Below are positions 13,975 through 25,572 of a stretch of 64,000 bases of DNA, one piece after another. How positions within the stretch are numbered: position 1 is the stretch's first letter; every line of letters begins with the position of its first letter. Source of the DNA: Rostratula benghalensis (lineage: Eukaryota; Chordata; Aves; Charadriiformes; Rostratulidae); assembly GCA_013399305.1 (NCBI GenBank), contig VXAI01000087.1:1295199-1359198 (forward strand), given 5' to 3'. The notes beneath the pieces were generated by a model. That model was not told the DNA's origin. It did no database searches and saw nothing but the letters and a program-made list of their open reading frames with translations. The position numbers and the translations under genes were made by a program.

Positions 13975-16889
13975 GGTGAAAATTCAGTGCCACACCGAAG
14001 TCCTGGAATAAACCAGCCATTTTTCTCTTCAAAGCTTGTGTTGTGCACGTAACAGAAAGTGTGTCGACTTGTTCCTCTAAAAATCCAACAGCCTGCCCGT
14101 AAAATTCACAAAGAGCATCTCATTCCCAAATCCTACTATGATTCAATTGCCTTCTGCTCACCTAAAACCCATGTTTCACTTCCAAATTGAACCGTACTTT
14201 CTAGTCTTAATGTTTGCTGACTGCTGCAATGCATCATTTGAATACATGCCATATTCCACCCCATAACATGCTCAATTTCACTGGTAGCTGAGAAAAACAG
14301 CCAGTCTGATATTACTCACCGGGGAATCCTTGTCAGAAAGTGCTGTACGGAAATCAAACCTTATCCTTTTTGGGTGTTGGGAACGCTAATGAAACACAAA
14401 GCTCAGTACTGGGATCAGAAAGTACCTTACAGGTTGTGGTCTCTGATGTGGTGGAACTGAGGGGTGTCTTATCTGGGCCTTATCTGTCTGTTTATTCAAA
14501 TGGCAAATGCTCAGCCGCTGCTTCTGGCCTCTTAGAAAAGCAGACACATAGCTTGCTGGCAGTAAAAAAAACAATTCAAAGCTTTTTTAGAGGGAGAAAA
14601 AGCAGAAGGTAAGAGAATCAAAGGTGGAGGGGTGTGACGAGGAGGAGATCTTTCAGACTGTGGGGCCAGAGTGAACACAGCATTGAGGAACAACGCACAG
14701 TCATGGCTCAGCCAACTCATTTTCATTCATGCCCAGACACGTACTTAAATACAGCAAGAAATCCCTTCAAATTAAAAAAAAAAAACACCACCCAAGCCAA
14801 GTACACCTCCTGTTATACATGCTTATTGCTTCTGCTCCTGCCCTTAGCATAGTCTACCTCTAGGACTTACACGTCAGGACACCTTTTACATTTTAGATGA
14901 TGTTTGGCACGTTTGAGGGAGAAAGTTTCCACACTGCAAGCTGCCTTTTCAATAGCAAGTGCAATCACAGTCAATCAGCCCGGCGTGGCACTAGCGGCAG
15001 GCAGGAGCCTAACAAAGGCAAGGGAATTGGGTCCACTTATCGCGGCGGTGAGTTGCATTCTGCACATTCATCTCCATATCCCCTCCGACAGTACATTTTT
15101 ATGTGCTTACTCGAATAAATAACTCAGTAGCACAACTACCGCTGAAGGGAGGGCAAAGGAGTTATTGCCAGATTTTCTCCTCTTTAACATTCACGTGTGC
15201 ACGGCCTTTGTTCGGCTTTTTTTAAGCCTAGCTTTCCCCAGCAACACAACACAACAGAGGTGTATTTCACTTTTCTCCACCTGAAGATACCAGAGAGGAA
15301 TTATCAATAGCGAGACAGCCCTCATCAGCAAATAATGGAAGCTACACCACGCGGAATGAAAAGTATGTGGCTAGTCTCCTCATCGTATCCAAGGCACGAA
15401 AAATCAGGCAGTGCCGGAAGCTTTCACAGGGATACATGGATGGAATTTCCTATCACATCTTGATGGTCTCATTGCTGGTTTATTGTTCACCTGCTAGAAG
15501 CAAAATATGTGGTTTCTACTGTGCTATGTAAGCGACGCACATAAACCAACGTGCATTTCTGTCTCGTGGTTTCTCCTAAATTAGTATCGAGTCACGTAAG
15601 ACCTCAAAAAGTACCTGAATGCTCAGTTTCACTCTCACTACAGATCCACAGCCTCCGGTCGTCCTTCTGTGCGGTCAGTGTCAGCACTGTCAATCAGCAT
15701 GAAAAATAAGACTTTCCCTAGGAGGAATTTAGGAAACCAAAGATCCAACTTCCACCCACACGGACTCACTGAAGCGGCATTGCTGAGGTGAGGCTGAAGC
15801 GTAAATGAGTTTGAAGTCTGATTTTACTCGAAGCCTGAGGGATACAACCTTTTGCCTCTACAAAAAACTCTGTGGATGAAGGAGGGGGTTGGCTTTTGGT
15901 AAGGCTTTCAGGTCACTGCCACCTCCTGAGCCAAAGCAGAATTAATTCTGGCCAGTGCTGTGAGGAACACCAATGGCTGATACAGTCATGTAAAAAGAAA
16001 ACCACACTAATGTTTCCCCTTCTCTTAGAACTAACCTTAGCTACTCCTAATACATCTCTGGGTACCAAAGTAAAAGGGTCTTTCAGTGTTCCCTACTGTG
16101 TAATAACACCCCCCTGCCCCAGCTGGGAAACAAAATTCCCAGCAGACATCTTCTCCTTGCCCTCTTGCTCCTTCTTCCCACATTTATCACCCCTTCCACC
16201 CCAAGCGCCCGTGCAGAGCACTCCCAGCTCAGTCACTGCATTCCTTAAAGACATAATATTCATACTTATACACACTGCACAGAGAGGAAAGAGACAAAGT
16301 AAGAGAATATAATTTATTTCTAGGGGGATAAAAGGGAATAGTAATCGCCTTCAGGCAGCAGGGTATGTAATAGTTGACCTCCTGCATCCTGCCTTTGATT
16401 TTCTCCTCATCGCAATCATCTTTCGTTGGCTAATTCCCAGCATTTTTCCCTCACGCTGGCGGGTTGGCATGGATGGTTAGCAGCTGCCAGTATTTCTCCT
16501 CCCTGTCAGCCACGAGCTATACTAACGTTAGATGCTTGGCTCAGTCCCACACCAGGCTGCCGCATGCCTTCGCTTTCCAACACACTCAGCTCCTGCCAGC
16601 CTTGAACCCCAACCCGGCTCCCGGCCTGCCTTCCCCCTCACAAAAATTAACCGGGTGAGGGAGTTAACCCACCTCACCCGAATAAGCAGATGACAGATTT
16701 CGTAGGACTTAAGACCTCGTGGGGAAATGTCGAGTTTTGCAGCAGCTGTGGGGGAGCAGTAAAGCAGTAAGAACGCAGAAAAATTCAGCCCCATGGTGCG
16801 TGCCAATATCTACTTCCAACATCATTCTCTTAACAGCAAAGAGCTGCGTGGCTAAACAAACAAAAATGCTCCCCAAGCACACGCCACCC
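13975..16889. other. Unique intron sequence, no gene seen
   Basis: No repeat or exon recognised. A 29-base quasi-palindrome sits at 16652-16680. Open frames here (for example 15872-16312, plus) show no domain or codon signature. Confidence 0.5.
16652..16680. repeat. Short inverted repeat (9-bp arms)
   Basis: Perfect arms CGGGTGAGG and CCTCACCCG flank an 11-base spacer that itself contains the palindrome GTTAAC. The structure could form a small hairpin or be a dimeric factor site; function is unknown. Confidence 0.7.
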
Positions 16890-17150
16890 TGCCGTGGTTT
16901 AACCCCAGATGGCAGCAGAACCATGCAGCCGCTCACCCACTCCCCCCGAGTTGGGATGAGGGAGAGAATCAGACGAGTAAAAGTGAGAAAAAAAGGTCTC
17001 ATGGCTTGAGATAAAGACAGTTTAATAGGGAGAGCAAAACCCATGCAAGGAAAGCCAAGCAAAACAAGGAATTCATTCACTGCCTCCCATGGGAAGGCAG
17101 GTGTTCAGCCATCTCCAGGAAAGCTGGGCTCCATCACACATAACCCCAAA
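16890..17150 (-). mobile_element. Avian endogenous-retrovirus LTR fragment
   Basis: The plus strand begins tgccgtggtttaaccccag, then gagttgggatgagggagagaatc, gacagtttaatagggagag and a stretch ending in aagctgggctccatcacac. I recognise this from memory as the end of a widespread avian ERV LTR family. An ATTAAA on the minus strand (complement of tttaat) near 17020 suggests the sense strand is minus, so the piece holds U5, R and the edge of U3. The rest of U3 is missing, and no retroviral coding sequence adjoins it. Confidence 0.72.
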
Positions 17151-17849
17151 ATATACACCAAATCCGTAACACACATATCCCATCTTCCTAAAAGACTGCT
17201 TTCCCTTTGCCCCTTGGAAGGTTTGTCAGGCACACACAACTCTGTTTAATCCTTTTGGATGGCAACGCTTCCAGCCGATAGTGTATTGCACTAAAAAACT
17301 CACCAGTAACCACTCTTTGAAACAGATTTGAGAAATTTGAGGAGTACAGGCAAAACTAACCAAGCTAATTGAGAAGCACGTTGGTTTTATAACAGAAAGG
17401 ATTGCATCAGACCAGCACTACAGAGAGCTTGGTCTGCTACTTCAGAAGAACTGTGTTTAACCTCACCAGAGAGAAAGGCATCTGGGGCTCTCACAGCCAG
17501 AATGACCAAGTGAAGTGTTTTCCAAATGTACAACCCAAAGTCAAAAAAACATGCCAGCAAGGTTGGGAATCTCATTTCTACACAGTAGGAATCTAATGCA
17601 ACTGAGGGGTTTTATTTGTCCTTGCCATTTCTGTCTCTTCACCATTTAACTCCAACCTCTGCTTTCAGAAAACCAGGAGAATAAGGTGTCTGCACAGATG
17701 AGGCTCCTCTGTCCGGTGTCCACCTTTCAGCTTACCCATACAGACTGGCCACACGCTTCTATTAGCCAAGCCAGGCAGGTAATAATAGCAAATAAAAAGC
17801 CTATTTGACGAAGCACTGGCTCCTTCTCGAGTCAAGTAGAGTACCACTA

Positions 17850-18160
17850 CAGCATGAATGACTCAATCATCTACTCGAGAGCTATTACTTGCAGCGATGA
17901 AGCAATGTTAATTGGATAATGGCCTGCTGCCAGCTAATATTGGCATGACCTACAATACCCCTGGCTGACAGCCGTGTCTCTCTCTCTATCCCACCTTTTT
18001 TTTGTAATCTGGATGGGAAGTGGAAACCATTAAAAAAGCCTCCTAAGTGCCATTTAACTTCTTATCATGAATTAAAAGCTTAATTAAGTGCCTTGTTAAA
18101 GGAAGGAAGACCAGTTTTCGTGATTATATAAAACAAAACAACAGTTAGGGGTATGGAGTG
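17850..18160. promoter_or_regulatory. Candidate conserved non-coding element
   Basis: Repeat-free block with clustered factor-like words: TGACTCA (17859-17865, an AP-1/BACH site), ATTAATTG-type and AAGCTTAATTAAG homeodomain-like motifs, and GATGAAGCAATGTTAATTGG. The evidence is motif density and lack of repeats only; conservation has not been tested. Confidence 0.3.
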
Positions 18161-19062
18161 AATGACTAACTTTACTCAGTTCTTGGAAAATATTAATTCT
18201 AGGTTGCATTTAACAGCAGCTGCTAGAGAAAAATGGCACAACTGCTGAAAAACACCCTGGGTGAAAAGCAGGCAAGGTTCTAGTTGTTTACCAAAAACCG
18301 CAAATGAAGGGAAAAGCGTAGAAGTTAAGAGCTAACAGGGTCCTTTATGATCAGCTGTAGGCAGCTGACATTCTCCATTCCTCTATCTTTGCTCGGAGGG
18401 TTGATAGTTCAACACACTATGGCCACATCTGAGCCCTCGTTATTAGCCCCTGCTGTTTTTCCAGGCACTTATCTACACACTAAAAAATGTTGCTTTAACA
18501 AAAGGTGTGATGCGAAATCAAATTACCGAGGCTGGCACTAAAGGGGATATGGAAGCTCTTCAATCAGTGCAGAATTAGCTCCGTACTGACTTGGTTTAAG
18601 TTGATTAGGGAAAGGTTTGAACTGAGGCATATTAAGTCACGCTTGAACTGACCCAAAATGGCTAACACAAAGTTCTGCAGCGGTTTAAAGCCCTGTGAAT
18701 TTGAATAGTCCCAATCTTGTGCGTGCACAATGCCTCCCTACTGAAATGACTGGCGCATCCTAAAGACTGCTCTCACTTGTAATTGGATATAAACAAGAAA
18801 TAATGCAAAAAACATCTGTTCACTGTTTAGCTAGACAACGGTCTAACAATGTCTGGATGCCAGATTAACATTAAGACCTCAACATGCTATGAAATAAAAA
18901 AAATAATCTGCCATTTAGACCTCAGAAGCAGATTTACTACTTTGAATAATAAAAAATAAGTTATTTTGTTTCGATGTTAAGCTCCCTCATACCAGCATTA
19001 TATGAGTGTAAAAGCTTTATATATAAAACTTTATCCAGCTCCAACATCAAACCTTTGAGAAA

Positions 19063-19082
19063 TACTACTACTACTACTACTA
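19063..19082. repeat. (TAC)n microsatellite
   Basis: About seven units of TAC in a row, just upstream of the CR1 copy. Confidence 0.9.
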
Positions 19083-19144
19083 ATGCCCTTTCTCCACAAC
19101 TGCATACTTTAGCAGTTATCAAACCATGCCAGAATTTAAAACAC

Positions 19145-19716
19145 AATCACAGACTATAAGGGTTGGAAGGGACCTTGAAAGCTCATCCAGTCCAATCCCC
19201 CTGCCAGTGCAGGAACACCTCCATCAGGTCACACAGGAACATGTCCAGGTGGGTTTTGAATGTCTCCAGAGAAGGAGACTCCACAACCTCTCTGGGCAGC
19301 CCCTTCCAGTGTTCTGTTACCCTCACTGTGAAGAAGTTTTTCCTAATATTTAAGAGGAACCACCTCTGTTCCAGCTTGCACCCTTTGCCCTTTGTCCTCT
19401 CACTGGACATCACTGAGAAGAGCCTGGCTCCATCCTCCTGACACTCACCCTTTACATATTTATAAACGTTAATGAGCTCATCCCTCAGTCTCCTCCTCTC
19501 CAAGCTAAAGAGACCCAGCTCCCTCAGCCTTTCCTCATATGGGAGATGCTCCACTCCCCTCATCATCTTTGTAGCCCTTCCCTGGACTCTCTCAAGTAGT
19601 TCCCTGTCCTTGAACTGAGGGGGCCAGAACTGGACACACTATTCCAGATGGGGTCTCACCAGGGCAGAGTAGAGGGGGAGGAGGACCTCTCTGGATCTAC
19701 TGACCACCCCCAATGC
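19145..19716 (-). mobile_element. CR1 LINE, 5'-truncated 3' portion
   Basis: The plus strand starts at the 3' end (aagggttggaagggacc) and runs through the reverse-transcriptase C-terminal region to cagggcagagtagaggggg. The minus strand keeps a long open remnant, including [22 protein letters not shown] and [19 protein letters not shown]. About 570 bp. The remnant lacks the catalytic part of the polymerase and is not functional. Confidence 0.95.
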
Positions 19717-22194
19717 TTGTACAGTTGACTTATAAACAGCTTGGCTAATACATGAGTGTTCTTCACCTCTGGAAAAGGTTTGAACTCTGAAGACTTAATA
19801 TTTAAAATTTATTTTCAAACTCTGTTTTTCTGCAACAACTACATGCCAACATAAATTGTCCCTAAGCCTGAAAAAATGTATCGGCTAAAGATGCTCAATT
19901 TCTACTTTAGCTTTAATTTTTTCCTCTAGATTCAATGGAGTTATCAGCAACTAATCTGCACACGGGAGCGATCTGTACAAGTAGGCACTGGTAAATGTAG
20001 GTATCTTTTTAAATAAGTTCTTTTCCAGGATGAGAAAGTTGAAGCCCTGGTTCTCTGCAACTAATTGAAGCATGGGGCAAAATAACAGCAGTGGTTTTAG
20101 GCGAAGTGTGACAACTTCAGAGGACTGGGAAAACCTTTAAGAGCTAGATTCACTGCTTCTACAAAACCATGGACTTCACTGAATCTTAACAGCAGCCAGT
20201 GTAACCCTAAATCACCAGAACATTTTACCTTTCATTGACATATATTCTAAAATGCAAAACCCCAATACTTCATTTATCCAAAGGGGATTCACTTAAATAG
20301 AAATAGTTTATGGTTGGACTGGAGGATTTTTTAAAATATAATATCTCATATGAAGCACACAGAAAACCCAACTTTTTTGGTTTAAATCTTTAGTGTTCAT
20401 ATGAACATCGGACTGGGTCATGGAGTGCAGACACATTGTGAGCCCTTCACTGTCCTGCGGCTTAGCACCTCACTGCTGCTGTGATCAGAAATCTGCTCAT
20501 TTCCAATCTACTTTTACTAAAAGCCAGTGGAAACCAATCAATGCTTGTATCAACACTCTCTTTTAGTATTAAAGAGAAACTGCTTTTCTCAGCTGTTTCA
20601 CCTCCCCTGCCTACACGGAGGCATAGCATGTTGCAGTTGTCACAACAGCAGAAAGAACCTGCCATGGTCTTGTCTTCTCTTTTAGGCCAGGTTCTTTCTT
20701 CTGAACATCTCAGTCACTCTTGTATATATTTATTTGAATTTCAGTTATTTTTCTTCATCTAACTGGACCTGAATTATACATGGAGGTCTCACCAAGGCTT
20801 TGTAGAAGAACACTGATACTCTCCTCCTACTTGTGTACCCCTGGGCATGTTTTGTCATCCCTCTGCTCCCACCCTTGCTTTGTGGTGTGAAAGCCCTGTG
20901 ACACTGTCTGAGACCTGATTCTTCCACTGGAAATTATTAGTGGACACTGCAGAATCATAGTGTGCATCCTAGCGCATCCTCTGTGATATCTCTAAACTCC
21001 TATGCAAAATGTCTGGGTTGAAATTTCTTCATGAGTAATATTCAGTGTCAAGGCTCATGAAGTCACACCCGGTGACCTACTTCTAATGCTCTCCAACTTG
21101 TGCCGTGACAACATCACGGCGCTGCTGAAGTCTCTGGAGAGCTAAACCAGAGGGGGAAAAACAGCGTGTGACACTTTGGGACCTGTCACCATTTAAAAAC
21201 ACACCATGCTGCTTCATGGGTGTTAAGCAAATGATGGTGAAAAACCCTCTCTGTGCCAGAGTACCTTCCCACTGAGCCACTGCAGTCCCATGCCCTGGGG
21301 ACATGGCCACCCCTCTTGTGCCACCAGTTCCAGCTGGAGACACCAGGTAGGTGGTGCCGAGGTGGTGGGTGATGGCTGCCCTGACCAGCAAGCACATGCC
21401 TCCCCTCCGTGGGCAGCAAAGCCACTGGTGTGCCCGACAGTAGCTGTGCTGTCACAGCCTGTGAGGAAATTACAGTGGGGGTGGAAGCCAGCCAGTGAGA
21501 TTTTGTGGTAAAATAAAGTAAACTTTCCAGTGAGGTAGGTATTTTCTACGTCCCTTGGCTTCCTGCTGTGGGAGCCATGCTGCATGAGAAAAACCCTGCT
21601 TTTTGACAGACCCGTGTTCATGGTTTCTCAGTGGAAAACACACGGCTTGAAGCAGTTAAATCCCAGACTCGTCATGAAGCGGGGGGCGAGAGGAAGCAGG
21701 GCTGAATGAGGTACAGGAGAGGGGAAAGAGGAGGACGAGGGTGTGAGCTGCCAGAGAAGAGTGGACAGCAATGAGGCTCCCAACAGCTCACACATTTTTT
21801 CAACAATAACCTGCCATCCAGCAGCCACATCACCCCTTTCAAATTTCCTGTCTGGAAGAGCAGAAGAACATTAGGGTCCTGGTAATCCCCTGAACGAAGG
21901 TAGGGTAATTAAGGGTTTGGGTACGACTCCCTCAGAGGTGGTGAGAAAGGTGAGCTGAAGCATTTTAAGGCTTTGCTGCCATACCCATTAGGAGTTATCA
22001 CTGGTAAGGAAGGTAGGGATGAACATGTCCATCCTTCTGCAATGCAAAACCCACCCAAACACAAAAACCACATCCAGAACTGTGCTGGGGCAGGCACCAA
22101 GACCTGCACCAGACTCCCCTTGGCCACTTTGGTGGACCGTGGAGGTCTTCCTCACCATGTGGGATGAAGGGTTTGTGGCGGGGGGCACGGTGAC
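19717..22194. other. Unique intron sequence, possible old CR1 trace
   Basis: No gene. At about 20755-20830 the complement weakly recalls the CR1 segment '[14 protein letters not shown]' (here FYKALVRPPCIIQVQ), perhaps a very old CR1 piece. A GC-richer patch at 21220-21620 has open frames but no identifiable product. Confidence 0.4.
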
Positions 22195-22203
22195 ATACTG
22201 TAC
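22195..22203 (-). other. BACH2: 5' splice site of BACH2 start-codon exon
   Basis: On the minus strand GAAGAG is followed by gtacagtat. The exon ends in GAG and the intron opens with gtacag, a fair match to the donor consensus. A second GT three codon positions on (gtatgt, from 22197) is also donor-like. It would add five bases and shift the phase, and it does not fit the Val-Thr continuation of BACH2, so I prefer the first. Confidence 0.75.
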
Positions 22204-22446
22204 CTCTTCCGGCAGGCTGACCACCAGGTCATTTTCCGTCTGCCCTACCAAGGCCTGCAAGAAGTACTCGCTGCAGGCAGCCAGCACAGCCCGGTGGGCG
22301 CGGAACTCCTTCCCCTCCACGATCAGCGTCACGTCACAGAGAATGTCCTGCTTCCGCTGGTCATTTAAGCAGAGGAGAATATTGGTACAGTGCACCGTTG
22401 ACTCATACACATACATGGGGGAGTCAGTCTTCTCATCCACAGACAT
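22204..22446 (-). CDS. BACH2: BACH2, first coding exon (partial CDS, N-terminal half of BTB domain)
   Basis: The exon encodes 81 residues beginning [20 protein letters not shown]. Residues about 35-63 carry the BTB/POZ core: [15 protein letters not shown], then [14 protein letters not shown], ending SLPEE. The [15 protein letters not shown] start separates BACH2 from BACH1, which from memory begins differently. BACH2 is a nuclear transcriptional repressor: it dimerises through BTB, pairs with small Maf proteins through a C-terminal bZIP, and binds MARE/TRE sites to control B-cell and T-cell fate. The start ATG is at 22446-22444, 12 bases after the acceptor. I place the donor after the second Glu of PEE (GAG then gtacag), because the family continues with Val-Thr, which fits a phase-0 junction. 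Later coding exons are outside the window. No stop, frameshift or damaged BTB residue is visible. If the donor were ignored, the frame would run on to a stop near 21988. Confidence 0.96.
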
Positions 22447-22458
22447 GCCGTTCACACC
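22447..22458 (-). other. BACH2: BACH2 5' UTR bases on the start-codon exon
   Basis: Twelve bases lie between the splice acceptor and the start codon; in gene sense they read GGTGTGAACGGC then ATG. The purine at -3 and the C at -1 give a fair but not ideal Kozak context. The rest of the 5' UTR must come from one or more exons at higher coordinates, possibly beyond the window. Confidence 0.8.
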
Positions 22459-22503
22459 CTGCAGGGGAGAAGGGAGGAAGAAAACACAAGGCGGTGAGAA
22501 CGT
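22459..22503 (-). other. BACH2: 3' splice site of BACH2 start-codon exon
   Basis: On the minus strand a pyrimidine-rich tract of about 25 bases (ttcttcctcccttctcccct) runs straight into gcag at 22462-22459. A branch-point-like ttctcac lies about 40 bases upstream of the AG, near 22497-22503. This is a strong acceptor and explains why the exon does not extend upstream, although the frame stays open to about 22578. Confidence 0.85.
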
Positions 22504-23587
22504 GGCACGGGAGGATGCTTCCCCATTTCTGGGTACCCTGTGACAATGGCCAAGCAGCTCATTAAATCTGAAATCCAAGTAAGTTGCTCAGGAAAGGTAT
22601 GGGGAAGGGCATTTGTTGCCACTGGCTTTCATTCTGCCACACTTCCATTACCTAACCACCCCCTCCCCCCACAGCTTCCCCCTCAAAACCAAAATAGAGA
22701 TTAGAAGGACTGCAAAGTACTTTTCTTCAACCACCTACTATGCATCTACAGTTTTCGTTTTAGCAGCGGCAATAATGTGGAGATGTGGGAAACTTTAGAA
22801 GATTTTAGCAAAAAATGCAAAAGTGACTGTTGGGTCTTCTAATAGTGAAAAAAGGGCTTTGTGCTTGCTTCTGTTATTTTCAGATTAAGGGAAAAAACCC
22901 TCAAAATCCCAGCCTGTTCTTCAGCAGATGGGCAGCACTGCATGTTTACACTGAAGTCCATGGCTCAAGTGAGAGGCAAGGTGGAAATCTACCCAACGAA
23001 GATAAGCCTCTAACTACAGCAACCTCATGCCTCAAACAGAATTAAGAGTGATTTTAAGCCTTAAGGGGGAGAGAAAGATGTTTAGTGGCTTAAGAAGAAA
23101 TTTCTGCAACTGGCATCGCCTTTGAATATGGGGATTGGACTGGTGGTGGAGGTGGACTAGAGGTCAACATCCTCCAACACCCAGCGCTGTGTGAACCCCT
23201 TGCACTTGGACACACTGAAGTAATTCTTTTCCGCAAAACTTTCTGCCTGGCACCAGGCTGAATTCTCTTTGCATTATTTCAGCATTTCAACTTCTCTGAG
23301 GGCAAAACTGTAAAAGCTCGTGCTGTGTCTGAACACAATATGTACCCCAAAACGAACCAAACTCACTTTTTTTAACGCTTTCATGGGAAAAAGGATTATT
23401 CGTATATATTCTATCTGCTGCTGAGAGCCATGCAAACACACAAACTTCAAGTGATTGAAAGGAATTACGTTTCTAAACAGCAACCACCTTCTGAGAGATT
23501 AAGACTCAGGAGCATTCAGGGCTAAAGGTGACAGACTGGGGTATTTTGGTAAAATACTGCTGCACTGCAAGCATCTGACCACTGTAG

Positions 23588-24609
23588 TGTGGTGGGTTGA
23601 CCCTGGCTGGACACCAGGTGCCCACCAAGGCTGCTCTGTCACTGCCCTCCTCAGCTGGACAGGGGAGAGAAAACACAATGAAAGGCTCATGGGTGGAGAT
23701 AAGGATGGGGAGATCATTCAGCAATTACAGTCACAGGCAAAACAGACTCGACTTGGGGGAAATTAATTTAATTTATTACCAATCAGAGTAGGATAATAAG
23801 AAATAATACATAAATCTTATGAACACCTTCCCCCCACCCCTCCCTTCTTCCCCGGCTCAACTTCACTCCCAATTTCTCTACCTCCTCCCCGCTGAGAGAT
23901 GCAGGAGAACGGGGAATGGGTGTTGTGGTCAGTTGTGTGGTCACACGTCTCTGCCACTCCTTCCTCCTCAGGGGAAGGACTCCTCACACTTCCCCTGCTC
24001 CACTGTGGGGGTCCCTCCCATTGGAGACAGTCCGTGATGGATTTCTCCAACATGAGTCCTTCCCACAGGCTGCAGTTCTTCAGGAACAGATTGCTCCAGC
24101 ATGGGTCCTTCCCACAGGGTGACAGGTCCTGCCAGCAAACCTGCTTCTCAAAGGATCACAGCCTTCTCCAGGCATCCACCTGCTCCAGCATGAGGTCCTC
24201 CATGAGCTGGAGGTGGTATCTGCTCCACTGTTAACCTCCATGAGCTGCAGGAGGACAAACCCGCCTCACCATGGTCTTCACCATGGACTGCAGGGCAATC
24301 TGTGCTCTGTTGCCTGGAGTACCTCCTCCCTCTCTGTCTTTGCTGATCTTGGTGTCTGCAGAGCTGTAACTCTCACATATTCTGCTCTCACATATTCTCA
24401 CTCCTCTCTCCGTTGCATAGTTTGTCCCACTTGCTCATCCCAGAGGTGCTACCAGTCACTGATGGGCTCACCATTGGCCAGCCATGGGTCTGTCTTGGGG
24501 CCAGTTGACATTGGATCTATCGGAGACGGGGAAAGCTTCTAGCAGCTTCTCACAGAAGGAACCTCTGTTTTCCCCTGCTACCAAAACCTTGCCATGCATG
24601 TCCAATACA
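23588..24609 (-). mobile_element. Solo LTR of an avian endogenous retrovirus
   Basis: About 1.02 kb, bounded by TGTGGTGGG and CAATACA, so it has TG...CA ends. The flanking five bases TGTAG (23583-23587) and TATAG (24610-24614) look like a target-site duplication with one mismatch. The interior contains the repeated word 'ctccagcatg(g/a)gtcct', typical of an abundant avian LTR family I know from memory. AATAAA occurs on the minus strand at 23777-23772, about 185 bases from the end, which fits R/U5 and puts the LTR in the same sense as BACH2. No gag, pol, env or partner LTR is adjacent, so it is a solo LTR made by recombination. Confidence 0.85.
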
Positions 24610-25037
24610 TATAGGAAGTGGAAGGAAATTTCCTCCTCTGCTTTTTAACATGGATCTTTGCAGCATTTTCCTTTGCTACTACAATATGCAGGTACAGATG
24701 TAGACCCAACATGACTTCAAGCTATTTCTCTTGCCATACGTTCAAAGCAGGGCACTATTTTCCTACAGCATCATTCACACGATACTAATAATCTAGACAA
24801 AAATGGACTTAAGAGGACCTGCTTGCTACTTGTACAATTAAGTACTTGTAAGTATTTATGAGACTTCTCAAAAGTAACTCCATCTTCCCACCTTTATAGG
24901 AGTATTTTTAAGCTAGTGGCTATGATGACTCTTTCTACAGAATAAATGTTTTTGCCAACATGACAAAACTACAATATTACTGGAATTCCTAATGGGATGC
25001 TTACGGCTTGTCTTTTACTGGTATTTTCAGTATTTAC

Positions 25038-25047
25038 TGCTGACTCA
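25038..25047. promoter_or_regulatory. MARE-like site (TGCTGACTCA)
   Basis: Exact match to one full half plus core of the Maf recognition element TGCTGACTCAGCA; the last three bases differ (AGC instead of GCA). BACH2-small Maf dimers bind such sites, so this is a candidate autoregulatory site 2.6 kb upstream of the start exon. Occupancy is inference. Confidence 0.35.
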
Positions 25048-25522
25048 AGCTACGCTTCTGAGTACCCAGCTGAAATGCCGACGTGAACAGAAAAAACCCA
25101 GCCAACCAACCCGCCCAGTATCCCTCAGCCCTTCACTGACTTCATATCTAGAGAGAAGAAACAAATCTGTGTATTGATCTGCACACAGGTAAGGGGGAGA
25201 GAGACTGTGGGTTTTTTCATGCTACCAGATGGATTTCTTAATCATGAGAAAATTCATTCTTTTTTTTTCTCATAAATTGAGACTAACGAGAAGAATTGAC
25301 AGCAATCATTCTATTAGCACTACGGTGAGGTAAAAGAGAAAATGATACTTAGCTCTTCCCACTCATATCTTTCTGTGTAACTGAACTCTGATGCTAACGA
25401 TAGCGTTACAATGATGTTCTAAGTGGTCACTCTTGCGTGCTACGAAATGCAAGAGTTTACAAGAACAATCTAGTGGGAAAACCTGAGAGTTGCAAATGAC
25501 AATGCAAAGGGGAAAGTGCTCA

Positions 25523-25572
25523 TTTTTCTTCTTTTCTTTTTTTTTTTTTTTCTTTCTTTTTTTTTTTTTTTT
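25523..25572. repeat. T-rich simple repeat
   Basis: Fifty bases that are nearly all T with a few C, reading as poly-A/G on the minus strand. It is low-complexity sequence; I see no retrocopy attached. Confidence 0.9.

Larger units (their letters stand above)
17176..19144. other. Unique intron sequence with candidate conserved element
   Basis: No repeat copy or exon recognised apart from the (TAC)n run at 19063-19082. The block 17850-18160 is listed separately because its composition resembles a conserved non-coding element. Confidence 0.5.
1..22203 (-). other. BACH2: BACH2 intron 3' of the start-codon exon (partial)
   Basis: More than 22 kb separates this exon from the next coding exon. None of the sequence encoding the second half of the BTB domain appears on the minus strand below 22203, so the intron runs off the left end. 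It contains two CR1 copies, an LTR fragment, a 137-bp tandem duplication and otherwise unique DNA. Confidence 0.85.

Noticed and set aside
22019..22543. 174-codon plus-strand frame
   Set aside because: It is the antisense shadow of the BACH2 exon.
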